Origin: Clostridium akagii DSM 12554
GTDB lineage: Bacteria; Bacillota; Clostridia; Clostridiales; Clostridiaceae
Length of the DNA: 64,000 nucleotides
Direction of reading: 5' to 3'
Assembly: GCF_000686725.1 (NCBI RefSeq)
Contig: NZ_KK366007.1
Span: 540,323 to 604,322, forward strand
Positions 34,787-44,527 of the stretch are shown one piece after another (position 1 is the stretch's first letter; every line of letters starts with the position of its first letter). Position numbers and translations under genes: made by a program. The notes under the pieces are model-generated. The model saw nothing but the letters and a program-made list of their open reading frames with translations. It ran no database searches and was not told where the DNA came from.

Positions 34787-36106
34787 ATGAGTGAAAATAT
34801 AAGCTCTAAAATTAAAATACCTAACAAACGTTGGATACATATCATTCCGCCTATTCTGTTAGTGTATATAGTGGCATTTATGGATCGTACAAATATAGGG
34901 TTTGCAATGGCGGGAGGAATGAGTAAAGAACTTGGGATGTCATCAAGTGTTGCAGGAATAGCAGCAGGAATATTCTTTGTAGGTTATTTATTTCTGCAAG
35001 TTCCAGGGGGACAAATAGCAGAACATGGAAGTGCCAAAAAATTTATTGCATGGACTATAATAGTATGGGGAATCCTCGCAATATTGTCTGGCTTTGCAAC
35101 AAATGTAGCCCAACTACTTGTCCTTAGATTTTTGCTAGGAGTTGCTGAAGGCGGTGTTATGCCAGCAGTACTTACAATAGTACGTCATTGGTTTCCCAGT
35201 GAGGAACGTGGTAGAGCCACTGCTTTTGTTATAATGAACAATCCAATAGCATCAATTATAACAGGACCACTTTCGGGGTTTATCATAGTTAAATATAATT
35301 GGCATTATGTATTTATTGTTGAAGGTATAATATCACTTGTACTTATTTTGGTCTGGCTGCCTTTAATTAGCGATAGGCCTGAAACAGCTAAATGGATTAG
35401 CAAAGAGGAAAGAGATTATCTTGTTGAAAGATTGGACGCAGAACAAAATTGTTTGGATAATAGTGAGAGTAAAAAAGCTTCTTTAAAAGAGATTATATAT
35501 AATAAGACTTTATGGAAACTAGTATTTATATTTTTCTTTTATCAAACAGGTGTATATGGATATACGCTATGGCTTCCAACAATACTTAAAAATTTAACAC
35601 AAACAGGAATGGCTCAAGTTGGAATTCTATCTATATTCCCATACATAGCAACTATAATAGGATTATTTGTATTTGGTTCTATTTCGGATAAAACTATGAA
35701 GAGAAATAGATACGTTATATTGCCAATTATAGGTTTTGCAATATTTTTATATCTATCGGTAAGACTTCAGCAATCAGTGTGGTTATCATTCACCATGTTA
35801 GTTGGATGTGGATTCTTTTTGCAAGCAGCTTCGGCAGTATTTATGACTATTCCACCGGCAGTGTTTAGTGGAGAAGTAGCTGGTGGAGCGACTGGGATTA
35901 TAAATGCATTGGGTAATCTTGGCGGATTTATTGGACCGTTTTTGGTAGGTTTATTAATGCAAACATTCAGTTATAATGTCAGCATATATAGTTTAGTTAT
36001 TTCTTTAGTAATTGCAGTTATAATTACAACTACCTTACCAAAGGAAAATGAGAAATGCGAAAATCCTGCATTACAAGTAAAGGCAGAAAACACTGTTAAA
36101 TCATAA
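34787..36106 (+). CDS. ACS-family MFS permease for a sugar acid or other organic anion
   Basis: A 439-residue permease with 12 predicted helices. The start (IPPILLVYIVAFMDRTNIGF) and the first-loop motif QVPGGQIAEHGSAKK are typical of the anion:cation symporter (ACS) family, which includes galactarate, hexuronate and phthalate permeases. RFLLGVAEGGVMPAV is the conserved helix 4. Lying between two YhcH/YiaL genes and upstream of a YiaK homologue, it probably imports the substrate of that pathway, replacing the YiaMNO TRAP transporter of E. coli (inference). Confidence 0.88.
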   Translation: MSENISSKIKIPNKRWIHIIPPILLVYIVAFMDRTNIGFAMAGGMSKELGMSSSVAGIAAGIFFVGYLFLQVPGGQIAEHGSAKKFIAWTIIVWGILAILSGFATNVAQLLVLRFLLGVAEGGVMPAVLTIVRHWFPSEERGRATAFVIMNNPIASIITGPLSGFIIVKYNWHYVFIVEGIISLVLILVWLPLISDRPETAKWISKEERDYLVERLDAEQNCLDNSESKKASLKEIIYNKTLWKLVFIFFFYQTGVYGYTLWLPTILKNLTQTGMAQVGILSIFPYIATIIGLFVFGSISDKTMKRNRYVILPIIGFAIFLYLSVRLQQSVWLSFTMLVGCGFFLQAASAVFMTIPPAVFSGEVAGGATGIINALGNLGGFIGPFLVGLLMQTFSYNVSIYSLVISLVIAVIITTTLPKENEKCENPALQVKAENTVKS

Positions 36107-36176
36107 TATATTGAATTATTTTATAAATTTAAGCAGATGAATATTGGATGTGCAATATAAGCAAAGGTAATTGGTA

Positions 36177-36231
36177 TTGAAATATTGTTTTAAATATACT
36201 ATAATAAAATCATAAATGAAAGCCCTTTCAT
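36177..36231 (+). promoter_or_regulatory. Promoter and LacI-type operator of the yhcH2-yiaK unit
   Basis: TTGAAA (36177-36182), 17-bp spacer, TATAAT (36200-36205), followed by ATGAAAGCCCTTTCAT (36216-36231), a one-mismatch version of the palindrome at 34089. The arrangement copies that of yhcH copy 1. Confidence 0.75.
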
Positions 36232-36276
36232 AAAGCAAAATGATTAGAACAAAATAAGATTATAAGAGGCGAAGTT

Positions 36277-36747
36277 ATGATATTTGGCAATATAGATAAC
36301 ACAGATTATGTGGAAAAAATATGTTCTAAATCAATAATAAAGGCTATCAATTATTTGAAAGATAATGATTTTGCAAGTATGAAACCTGGTGTATATAGCA
36401 TTATGGGAGATGAAATATATGCTCAAATAGTTGATAGGACAACAAAATTAAAATGTGACGCAAAAGCCGAAGTGCACAGAAAATATGTGGAAATACAATT
36501 TTCAGTAGGTGGTAATGAAATAATAGGATATGCTAGGGACACTGGTGATAACATTGTCACAGAAGAATTATTAGAAGAAAAAGATTCTATTTTCTATAGT
36601 GATGTGGAGAATGAAATGGATTTAATAATGAAAGCAGGAAGTTTTGCTGTATTTTTTCCGCAAGATGTTCACAGACCTTGGTGTGCATATAATGAACCGT
36701 GCAAAGTTAGAAAAGTTAATATAAAGATTAACAGGTCTGTGATTTAA
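36277..36747 (+). CDS. YhcH/YjgK/YiaL family protein, copy 2
   Basis: A 156-residue paralogue of the 34194 gene, of identical length. The metal-ligand segments are AEVHRKYVEIQFSVGGNE and VFFPQDVHRPW. It is the first gene of a two-gene unit with the YiaK homologue, as yiaL follows yiaK in E. coli. Two copies under separate LacI-type operators suggest that they act on different anomers or different substrates, or that dosage matters; sequence alone does not decide. Confidence 0.88.
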   Translation: MIFGNIDNTDYVEKICSKSIIKAINYLKDNDFASMKPGVYSIMGDEIYAQIVDRTTKLKCDAKAEVHRKYVEIQFSVGGNEIIGYARDTGDNIVTEELLEEKDSIFYSDVENEMDLIMKAGSFAVFFPQDVHRPWCAYNEPCKVRKVNIKINRSVI

Positions 36748-36796
36748 TTTAGCATTAAGGTTGTAAAAAAAATATTATTATGAGGGAGATATTATT

Positions 36797-37801
36797 ATGA
36801 GAGTTTTTTTTGAAGATATGAGAAATGAGTTTAAGAGAGTACTTATAAAAAAAGGATTCAGCGAAGAAAGAGCAGAGGCATCAGCAAAATTATTCACTGA
36901 AACTAGTTGTGATGGCGTTTATTCTCACGGATATGTTAGATTTCCAAGAGTAATAGAATATATAGACAAAGGATACATAGATGTAAATGCTGTTCCCAGT
37001 AAAGTTGAAGGAATAGGAGCTTTTGAAAAATGGGATGGAAATTTAGGTATGGGAAATTTAAACGCCGAATTTTGTATGGACAGAGCCATCAAATTGGCAA
37101 AAAGCAATGCAATAGGATGTGTAGCATTAAAAAATACTAACCACTGGATGAGGGGTGGCAGTTACGGTTGGCAAGCAGCTGATTCAGGATGTATAGGTAT
37201 TTGTTGGACAAACACTCTTCCTAATATGCCAGCTTGGGGAGCAAAAGACACAAGAATTGGGAATAATCCGCTTATATTAGCGGTTCCAAGGGAAGATGGT
37301 AATGTAGTAGTAGACTTAGCCATGGCACAGTTTTCCTATGGTAAAATAGAAGTAACTAAATTAAATAATGAACAATTACCAGTGCCAGGTGGATATGATT
37401 CAAATGGAAATATTACTATGGATCCATCAGAAATTGAAAAAACTTCTAGAGTACTGCCAATTGGTTATTGGAAAGGATCAGGTCTCTCAATATTATTAGA
37501 TTTAATAGCTACAATCTTATCTGGAGGTAATTCCTCATACAAAGTTGGTATGATAGATGGAAAAGCAGAATATCAACTGTCACAAATATTTATAGCTATT
37601 GATACCAAAACAATATCAGATAATGAATTTTTAAAAACAGCAGTTAATGAAGTGATTAATAATGTTAAAAACTCAGAAAGAGTTGATCAGAATAAAGAAA
37701 TTTTTTATCCTGGAGAGAGAACATTAAACACTAGGAAGAAAAATAAAAAAAATGGCATACCAGTAGATGAAAAAATATGGGAAAAAATTAAAAATATATA
37801 A
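36797..37801 (+). CDS. yiaK: 2,3-diketo-L-gulonate reductase, YiaK-like
   Basis: A 334-residue NAD(P)H-dependent reductase of the malate/L-lactate/YlbC family. It closely follows E. coli YiaK (DlgD) as I recall it: CDGVYSHGYVRFPR, ALKNTNHWMRGGSYGWQAA, GICWTN, AWGAKDTRIGNNPL, FSYGKIEV and PIGYWKGSG. YiaK reduces 2,3-diketo-L-gulonate, an ascorbate breakdown product, to 3-keto-L-gulonate. The His in SHG is the general acid of the family. Downstream enzymes (kinase, decarboxylase, epimerases) are not in the window, so the substrate here could be a related 2-keto sugar acid. A terminator follows. Confidence 0.88.
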   Translation: MRVFFEDMRNEFKRVLIKKGFSEERAEASAKLFTETSCDGVYSHGYVRFPRVIEYIDKGYIDVNAVPSKVEGIGAFEKWDGNLGMGNLNAEFCMDRAIKLAKSNAIGCVALKNTNHWMRGGSYGWQAADSGCIGICWTNTLPNMPAWGAKDTRIGNNPLILAVPREDGNVVVDLAMAQFSYGKIEVTKLNNEQLPVPGGYDSNGNITMDPSEIEKTSRVLPIGYWKGSGLSILLDLIATILSGGNSSYKVGMIDGKAEYQLSQIFIAIDTKTISDNEFLKTAVNEVINNVKNSERVDQNKEIFYPGERTLNTRKKNKKNGIPVDEKIWEKIKNI

Positions 37802-37821
37802 TGATAAATAAAATTAACATA

Positions 37822-37851
37822 GAAAGAAGAATTGTTTACAATTCTTCTTTC
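37822..37851 (+). terminator. Terminator after yiaK
   Basis: A perfect 14-bp stem (GAAAGAAGAATTGT, 37822-37835, with 37838-37851) with a 2-nt centre, followed by TATTTTTTC. Confidence 0.85.
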
Positions 37852-37860
37852 TTATTTTTT

Positions 37861-37889
37861 CAAAGAAATAATGACTTATTATTTCTTTG
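37861..37889. other. Second hairpin downstream of the yiaK terminator
   Basis: CAAAGAAATAAT (37861-37872) pairs perfectly with ATTATTTCTTTG (37878-37889), 5-nt loop, immediately after the U-tract of the previous terminator. It has no T-run after it. It may be a back-up stop or a structure acting on the nfnAB side. Confidence 0.6.
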
Positions 37890-37942
37890 ATGATGCCTAA
37901 ATACTTTGGAAGTTATGTTAATGATTTGTCAATAAAATATGT

Positions 37943-37972
37943 TTGACTAAACGTAAAATAATGTTTTATAAT
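37943..37972 (+). promoter_or_regulatory. nfnAB promoter
   Basis: TTGACT (37943-37948), 18-bp spacer, TATAAT (37967-37972). The leader to nfnA is about 127 nt and AT-rich. I found no Rex-type palindrome in it. Confidence 0.55.
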
Positions 37973-38105
37973 TGACTTCAAAATATAAAAGTATTTTACT
38001 TATACTAAGGACTAATTATAATATATAATTAAGTAGATATTAATTGTATATTAATTTGTAGAGTTAGCTTTAACACTAATTTTTAAAATGTACGGGGGTT
38101 AAAAT

Positions 38106-38963
38106 ATGTTTAAAATATTAAATAAAAAGAATATAACAAAAAATGTATACATAATAAAAATTCAAGCACCTAGAGTTTCAAGAGCAATATTACCTGGGCA
38201 ATTTGTAATTGTTAGGGTAGATGACAAAGGTGAGAGAACACCATTTCCAGTATGCGAATTTGATGGAGAACAGGGAACGGTTAGTATTGTTTTTAAAGCT
38301 ATCGGGAATACAGCAAATGATCTTATAAATCTAAATGTTGGGGATAATATAAAAGATTTTGTAGGACCCATTGGACACGCGTCTCATCTTGTGGATAAAA
38401 TCAAGGAATTAAAAAATGTATTATTTGTTGCAGATGACTTAGGTTTTGCAAGAATTTATACAGAAATATATTGGCTAAATAAGAACAATATTTCAAGTGA
38501 TGCTATAATCAGCTTTGATACAAATGATGAATTAGAATTTAAAGATAAAATAAGTGTAGTTTGTAGAAATTTAACAGAGGCAAAAAGTGATACAGCTGAT
38601 ATATGTGAGAAGTTAGCAGAAAAATTAAATAGTAATACTAAATATGATATGGTAGTTGCAGTGGGTTCTACTGAAATGATGAGACAAGTAACTAAGATTA
38701 CAAAAGAAAAAAATGTGGATACTATAGTTAGTTTGACAACATTGATATTGGATGGAACAGGAATGTGTGGAGCGTGCAGACTTACAATTGGAAATGAAGT
38801 TAAATTTGTTTGTCAGGATGGTCCTGAATTTGATGCAAATCTTGTTGATTACGATGAAGTTGAAAGAAGGCAAAAGTTTTATTCTTCCTACGAGGAAAAA
38901 GAAAAATTCAGATTAGAAAATGGTAAAGAAAACGAAGCAGCAACAGGATTGGAGGTCGAGTAA
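38106..38963 (+). CDS. nfnA: NfnA: small subunit of NADH-dependent reduced ferredoxin:NADP+ oxidoreductase
   Basis: A 285-residue ferredoxin-NADP reductase-type flavoprotein. The N-terminal FAD barrel includes PGQFVIVRVDDKGERTPFPV, the nucleotide-binding fold follows (VLFVADDLGFARIYTEIY), and a cysteine cluster near residue 220 (GMCGACRLTIG then FVCQDGP) binds a [2Fe-2S] centre. NfnAB is an electron-bifurcating transhydrogenase linking NADH, NADPH and reduced ferredoxin in anaerobes. The same family also covers sulfide dehydrogenase and DHOD-like subunits, so naming rests on the partner gene that starts 1 bp after the stop. Confidence 0.88.
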   Translation: MFKILNKKNITKNVYIIKIQAPRVSRAILPGQFVIVRVDDKGERTPFPVCEFDGEQGTVSIVFKAIGNTANDLINLNVGDNIKDFVGPIGHASHLVDKIKELKNVLFVADDLGFARIYTEIYWLNKNNISSDAIISFDTNDELEFKDKISVVCRNLTEAKSDTADICEKLAEKLNSNTKYDMVVAVGSTEMMRQVTKITKEKNVDTIVSLTTLILDGTGMCGACRLTIGNEVKFVCQDGPEFDANLVDYDEVERRQKFYSSYEEKEKFRLENGKENEAATGLEVE

Positions 38964-38964
38964 A

Positions 38965-40356
38965 ATGGATAGAATGAAAAGGACGCCTGTACGTGAACAG
39001 AGCATAGCTAAAAGAATAGGTAATTTCAATGAGGTATCACTTGGCTATAATGAAGAAGAGGCTATTACTGAGGCAAATAGATGCCTTCAATGTAAGAAAC
39101 CAATGTGTATCGGTAAATGTCCTGTAAATAATAAGATACCAAGCTTCATTAAAGCAATTAGGGACAATGATTTTGAATACGCAGCAAAAATTATAGCAGA
39201 GACCAGCACATTGCCAGCAATTTGTGGAAGAGTATGCCCACAAGAACTTCAATGTGAAGGAGGTTGTGTATTAGGGATAAAAGGTGAGCCAATAGCTATT
39301 GGTAATTTAGAGAGATTTGTAGCAGACTGGTGCAGAGAAAATGAAATTGATTTTAGCACTAAGGCTGAAAGTAATGGCAAAAAAGTTGCAGTAATAGGAA
39401 GTGGACCTGCGGGAATTACATGTGCAGGAGATTTGGCCAAGATTGGTTATGAAGTCACCGTTTTTGAAGCTTTACATGAACTAGGCGGAGTACTTGCATG
39501 GGGAATACCAGAGTTTGTACTTCCAAAGGGTACTGTAGTTAAACATGAAATAGATAATATTAAAAAGCTTGGTGTAAAGATAGAAACTGATGTTATAGTT
39601 GGAAGAACAGTTACAATAGATGAGCTTTTAGGTGAAGAAGGTTTTGAGGCTGTGTTTATTGGGACAGGAGCAGCAACCCCTAACTTTATGGGCATACCTG
39701 GTGAAAATTTAAATGGAGTACTTACATCAAATGAATTTCTTACAAAAAATAATCTAATGAAAGATTACAGAGATGACTACAAAACTCCATTAGTTGTTGG
39801 CAAGAAAGTAGCAGTAGTTGGCGGTGGAAACGTAGCAATCGATGCAGTTAGAACTGCAATTAGACTTGGATCAGAGGCGTATCTAATATATAGAAGGTCA
39901 GAAGCGGAACTACCTTCAAGAGTTGAGGAAGTTAAATTTGCTAAAAATGAAGGCGTTGAATTTCATCTACTAACAAACCCAACTGAAATTTTAGGTGATA
40001 AAGATGGTTGGGTTAGTGGAATAAAGTGCATTAAAATGGAACTAGGTGAGCCAGATGAATCAGGGAGAAGAAGTCCTGTTCCAATTAAAAATTCTGAGTT
40101 TGTACTAGATGTAGATATGGTGATTATGGCTATAGGATCTAGAGCTGACACTAAAATCAAAGATACTACTAAAGGATTAGAGGTAAATAGAAAAAATCTT
40201 ATAAAAATTGATGAGGAAACAGGAAGAACATCTAAAAGTCACGTATATGCAGGTGGAGATATAGTTTCGGGACCGGCAACAGTAATACTTGCTATGAGTG
40301 CTGGAAAAAAAGCGGCAAAAGCAATACATGAAGATTTAAGTGGTGAAAATAAATAG
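38965..40356 (+). CDS. nfnB: NfnB: large subunit of the bifurcating transhydrogenase (GltD-like)
   Basis: A 463-residue flavoprotein related to the glutamate synthase small subunit. N-terminal cysteine motifs CLQCKKPMCIGKC and CGRVCPQELQCEGGC bind two [4Fe-4S] clusters. FAD binding is at GSGPAGITCAGDLAKIGYEV, NADP(H) binding at VVGGGNVAIDAVR, and the late FAD motif is HVYAGGDIVSGPATVILAM. It is annotated as GltA/glutamate synthase in many genomes, but pairing with NfnA and length (about 464) indicate NfnB. The ATG at 38965 follows GGAGG; an in-frame upstream frame overlaps nfnA and is rejected. Confidence 0.9.
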   Translation: MDRMKRTPVREQSIAKRIGNFNEVSLGYNEEEAITEANRCLQCKKPMCIGKCPVNNKIPSFIKAIRDNDFEYAAKIIAETSTLPAICGRVCPQELQCEGGCVLGIKGEPIAIGNLERFVADWCRENEIDFSTKAESNGKKVAVIGSGPAGITCAGDLAKIGYEVTVFEALHELGGVLAWGIPEFVLPKGTVVKHEIDNIKKLGVKIETDVIVGRTVTIDELLGEEGFEAVFIGTGAATPNFMGIPGENLNGVLTSNEFLTKNNLMKDYRDDYKTPLVVGKKVAVVGGGNVAIDAVRTAIRLGSEAYLIYRRSEAELPSRVEEVKFAKNEGVEFHLLTNPTEILGDKDGWVSGIKCIKMELGEPDESGRRSPVPIKNSEFVLDVDMVIMAIGSRADTKIKDTTKGLEVNRKNLIKIDEETGRTSKSHVYAGGDIVSGPATVILAMSAGKKAAKAIHEDLSGENK

Positions 40357-40430
40357 CAGCCATATAAACTATGCAAGCTAATTTATAAAATATGTTGTAT
40401 TTTAGCGTAAGGCAGAAAAAGAGGGTAAAT

Positions 40431-41309
40431 ATGGATTTTAAACAAGTAGAAGGTTTTAACGATTATGTGGTAGTAAAAAAAGTTAAAAATTTTGAATTAG
40501 ATCATGTTTTTGAATGTGGTCAATGTTTTAGGTGGAATAAAACTGAAACAGGAAAATTTATTGGTATTGCATATGGTAAAGTGATTGAAGTTGAAAAAAA
40601 CGGCGAAGACTTAATAATTTATAACACAAACATAGAAGAATTTAAAACAATTTGGCAAGAATACTTTGATTTAAACAGAGATTATACAGAAATAAAAAAG
40701 GAGCTTAGTAAAGATGCCCTTTTAAAAAAATCTGTAGACTTTGGCAAAGGTATAAGATTATTAAAACAGGAACATTTTGAGCTTTTATTATCATTTATAA
40801 TATCCTCAAACAATAGGATTCCTATGATTAAGAGAGCAATAGCAACTATAAGTGAGAAGTGGGGAGAAAAAATAGAATATAAAGGGAAGATATACTATTC
40901 ATTTCCTACAATAGAAGAGCTTCACACTAAAACCTTAGAGGACTTTGAAAATTGTAGTATTGGTTTTAGAGCCAAATATATTTTTAACACATGTCAAAAA
41001 GTTTATGAAAACACTGGAATTTTGGAGCAGATATTTAAATTAGATGACAATGAGTGTCATATTGAACTTCAAAAATTTATGGGTGTAGGTCCAAAAGTAG
41101 CAGATTGCATAATGTTATTCTCCATGCAAAAATATTCGGCATTTCCTGTGGATGTATGGGTTAAAAGAGCAATGATGCATTTTTATGTAGCACCAGATGT
41201 TTCACTTAAAAAGATAAGAGAGTTTGGAAGAGATAAATTTGGTGAATTGTCAGGTTTTGCACAGCAGTATTTGTTCTATTATGCAAGAGAAAACAATATA
41301 GAAGTATAA
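40431..41309 (+). CDS. 8-oxoguanine DNA glycosylase (Ogg type)
   Basis: A 292-residue base-excision repair enzyme. The N-terminal OGG_N domain contains DHVFECGQCFRWNKTETGKF, and the helix-hairpin-helix GPD domain contains MGVGPKVADCIMLFSMQKYS. The Lys of GPKVADC is the expected Schiff-base nucleophile and the Asp of FPVDVWV the catalytic acid, so both activities (base removal and beta-lyase) look intact. It removes 8-oxoguanine opposite cytosine. The ATG at 40431 follows GAGGGTAA; upstream in-frame residues are unlikely to be used. Confidence 0.9.
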   Translation: MDFKQVEGFNDYVVVKKVKNFELDHVFECGQCFRWNKTETGKFIGIAYGKVIEVEKNGEDLIIYNTNIEEFKTIWQEYFDLNRDYTEIKKELSKDALLKKSVDFGKGIRLLKQEHFELLLSFIISSNNRIPMIKRAIATISEKWGEKIEYKGKIYYSFPTIEELHTKTLEDFENCSIGFRAKYIFNTCQKVYENTGILEQIFKLDDNECHIELQKFMGVGPKVADCIMLFSMQKYSAFPVDVWVKRAMMHFYVAPDVSLKKIREFGRDKFGELSGFAQQYLFYYARENNIEV

Positions 41310-41340
41310 TTTGATGAAATGAATATAATTAGCATGCTTA

Positions 41341-41500
41341 AGGCATCTTCAAAAAAATAACTAGTCAGTATGCTAGTCTATTTTGTGCCATACTGCGTTG
41401 ACATAACCCTTAAATAGCACCACTATTAGCGGGACATGTCGCCTTGTCTGGCGCAAAATATCCGTTGCATCTTTGACTTGTTATTTTCTTTCAGATGCCT
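41341..41500. mobile_element. MITE-like 160-bp element, copy 1
   Basis: A non-coding 160-bp sequence almost identical to 53313-53473 (about five differences). Its ends are inverted repeats of about 21 bp, 18 matching, beginning AGGCATCT. A second internal inverted pair (TATTTTGTGCCA near 41379 and TGGCGCAAAATA near 41449) lets the whole unit fold into a long hairpin. No transposase is encoded. It lies between ogg and the terminator at 41507. No clear target duplication was found beyond a TTA/TAA flank. Confidence 0.75.
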
Positions 41501-41506
41501 AATTAA

Positions 41507-41548
41507 AAAAATAGTCAGTAATTGTAGCATAATTTACTGGCTATTTTT
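41507..41548. terminator. Bidirectional terminator downstream of ogg
   Basis: A 15-bp stem with one G-T pair (41507-41521 with 41534-41548), flanked by A-run and T-run. It overlaps the stop codon of the convergent DUF1461 gene and now stands about 200 bp from ogg because the MITE-like element lies between. Confidence 0.8.
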
Positions 41549-42172
41549 TAGTGTCATTTTATATATCAAAATATATAGTAGCCCACATAAAAAGTTAAGT
41601 AGAATTATGAATATGAAGCAATGCATGAAAAAATTCTGAGGTAGCATAAGTATTACAGGATCTTTTTCAGGGTTGAATAACCAAAGACTATTATGAAAGA
41701 TTATTTTATGAAAAAGAGTAAATGTCGTATCAAAATTTATAAGGGACAAGGGTAATAGTAATATTGGCATTGCCAATATTAAAATACTAGATATTTTTAA
41801 ATATAAAAATTGTTTTAGTTTGGTTGTAATTATTATAACAAGTATTAAAAGTAGCATAGAAAAATAAAATATATAATTAAGAATTTTAAAAACATTTTTC
41901 ACCTGAGAAAAATGAGTTATAGCGTCCTTTGAGGATGGGAGAGAAGGTAATTTAAACTCATGTGTATTATTTTCATTTAAATAATCAATAATATAGTTGT
42001 AGTTACTTTTTATAGAAGTTAAGGATAGGTTTGAGGTTTCTTCTATATTTAAATTAACGATATCATAATAATAAAGTGGTTTAAAGTTATAGACAATTTT
42101 TGTGGAAAAAGTAATAGTAAACATAACAAGCACAATAGCTATTAATGAGTGGAACAAAAAATATTTCTTCAA
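41534..42172 (-). CDS. DUF1461 / TIGR01906 integral membrane protein
   Basis: A 212-residue membrane protein with about four to five helices (residues 5-28, 98-120, 125-150 and 180-208) and an extracellular loop between helices 1 and 2. HKIIFHNSLWLFNPEKDPVI followed by LMLPQNFF is the conserved signature of the DUF1461 family, found in many Firmicutes and of unknown function. Conservation of that loop suggests that it binds something at the membrane surface. The start follows AGGTAAT on the minus strand. Confidence 0.82.
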   Translation of the reverse strand: MKKYFLFHSLIAIVLVMFTITFSTKIVYNFKPLYYYDIVNLNIEETSNLSLTSIKSNYNYIIDYLNENNTHEFKLPSLPSSKDAITHFSQVKNVFKILNYIFYFSMLLLILVIIITTKLKQFLYLKISSILILAMPILLLPLSLINFDTTFTLFHKIIFHNSLWLFNPEKDPVILMLPQNFFMHCFIFIILLNFLCGLLYILIYKMTLKNSQ

Positions 42173-44453
<2,281 letters not shown>

Positions 44454-44463
44454 TTCTCCCAAT

Positions 44464-44502
44464 AAAAAAGTGTCTCGTAGATTTTTTACGAGGCACTTTT
44501 TT
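44464..44502 (+). terminator. Terminator of groESL
   Basis: A 16-nt arm (44464-44479) pairs with 44487-44502 with one G-T pair and a 7-nt loop, within a long T-run. It also stands downstream of the convergent EAL gene. Confidence 0.88.
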
Positions 44503-44527
44503 TATATTTTTAATTCTAGGAAAAATT

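Noticed and set aside
37802-38105. Rex operator upstream of nfnAB
   Set aside because: No TTGTTAA/TTAACAA palindrome was found; only AT-rich partial repeats are present.
41341-41500. Repeat considered as an insertion sequence
   Set aside because: No reading frame for a transposase; only a MITE-like description is supported.
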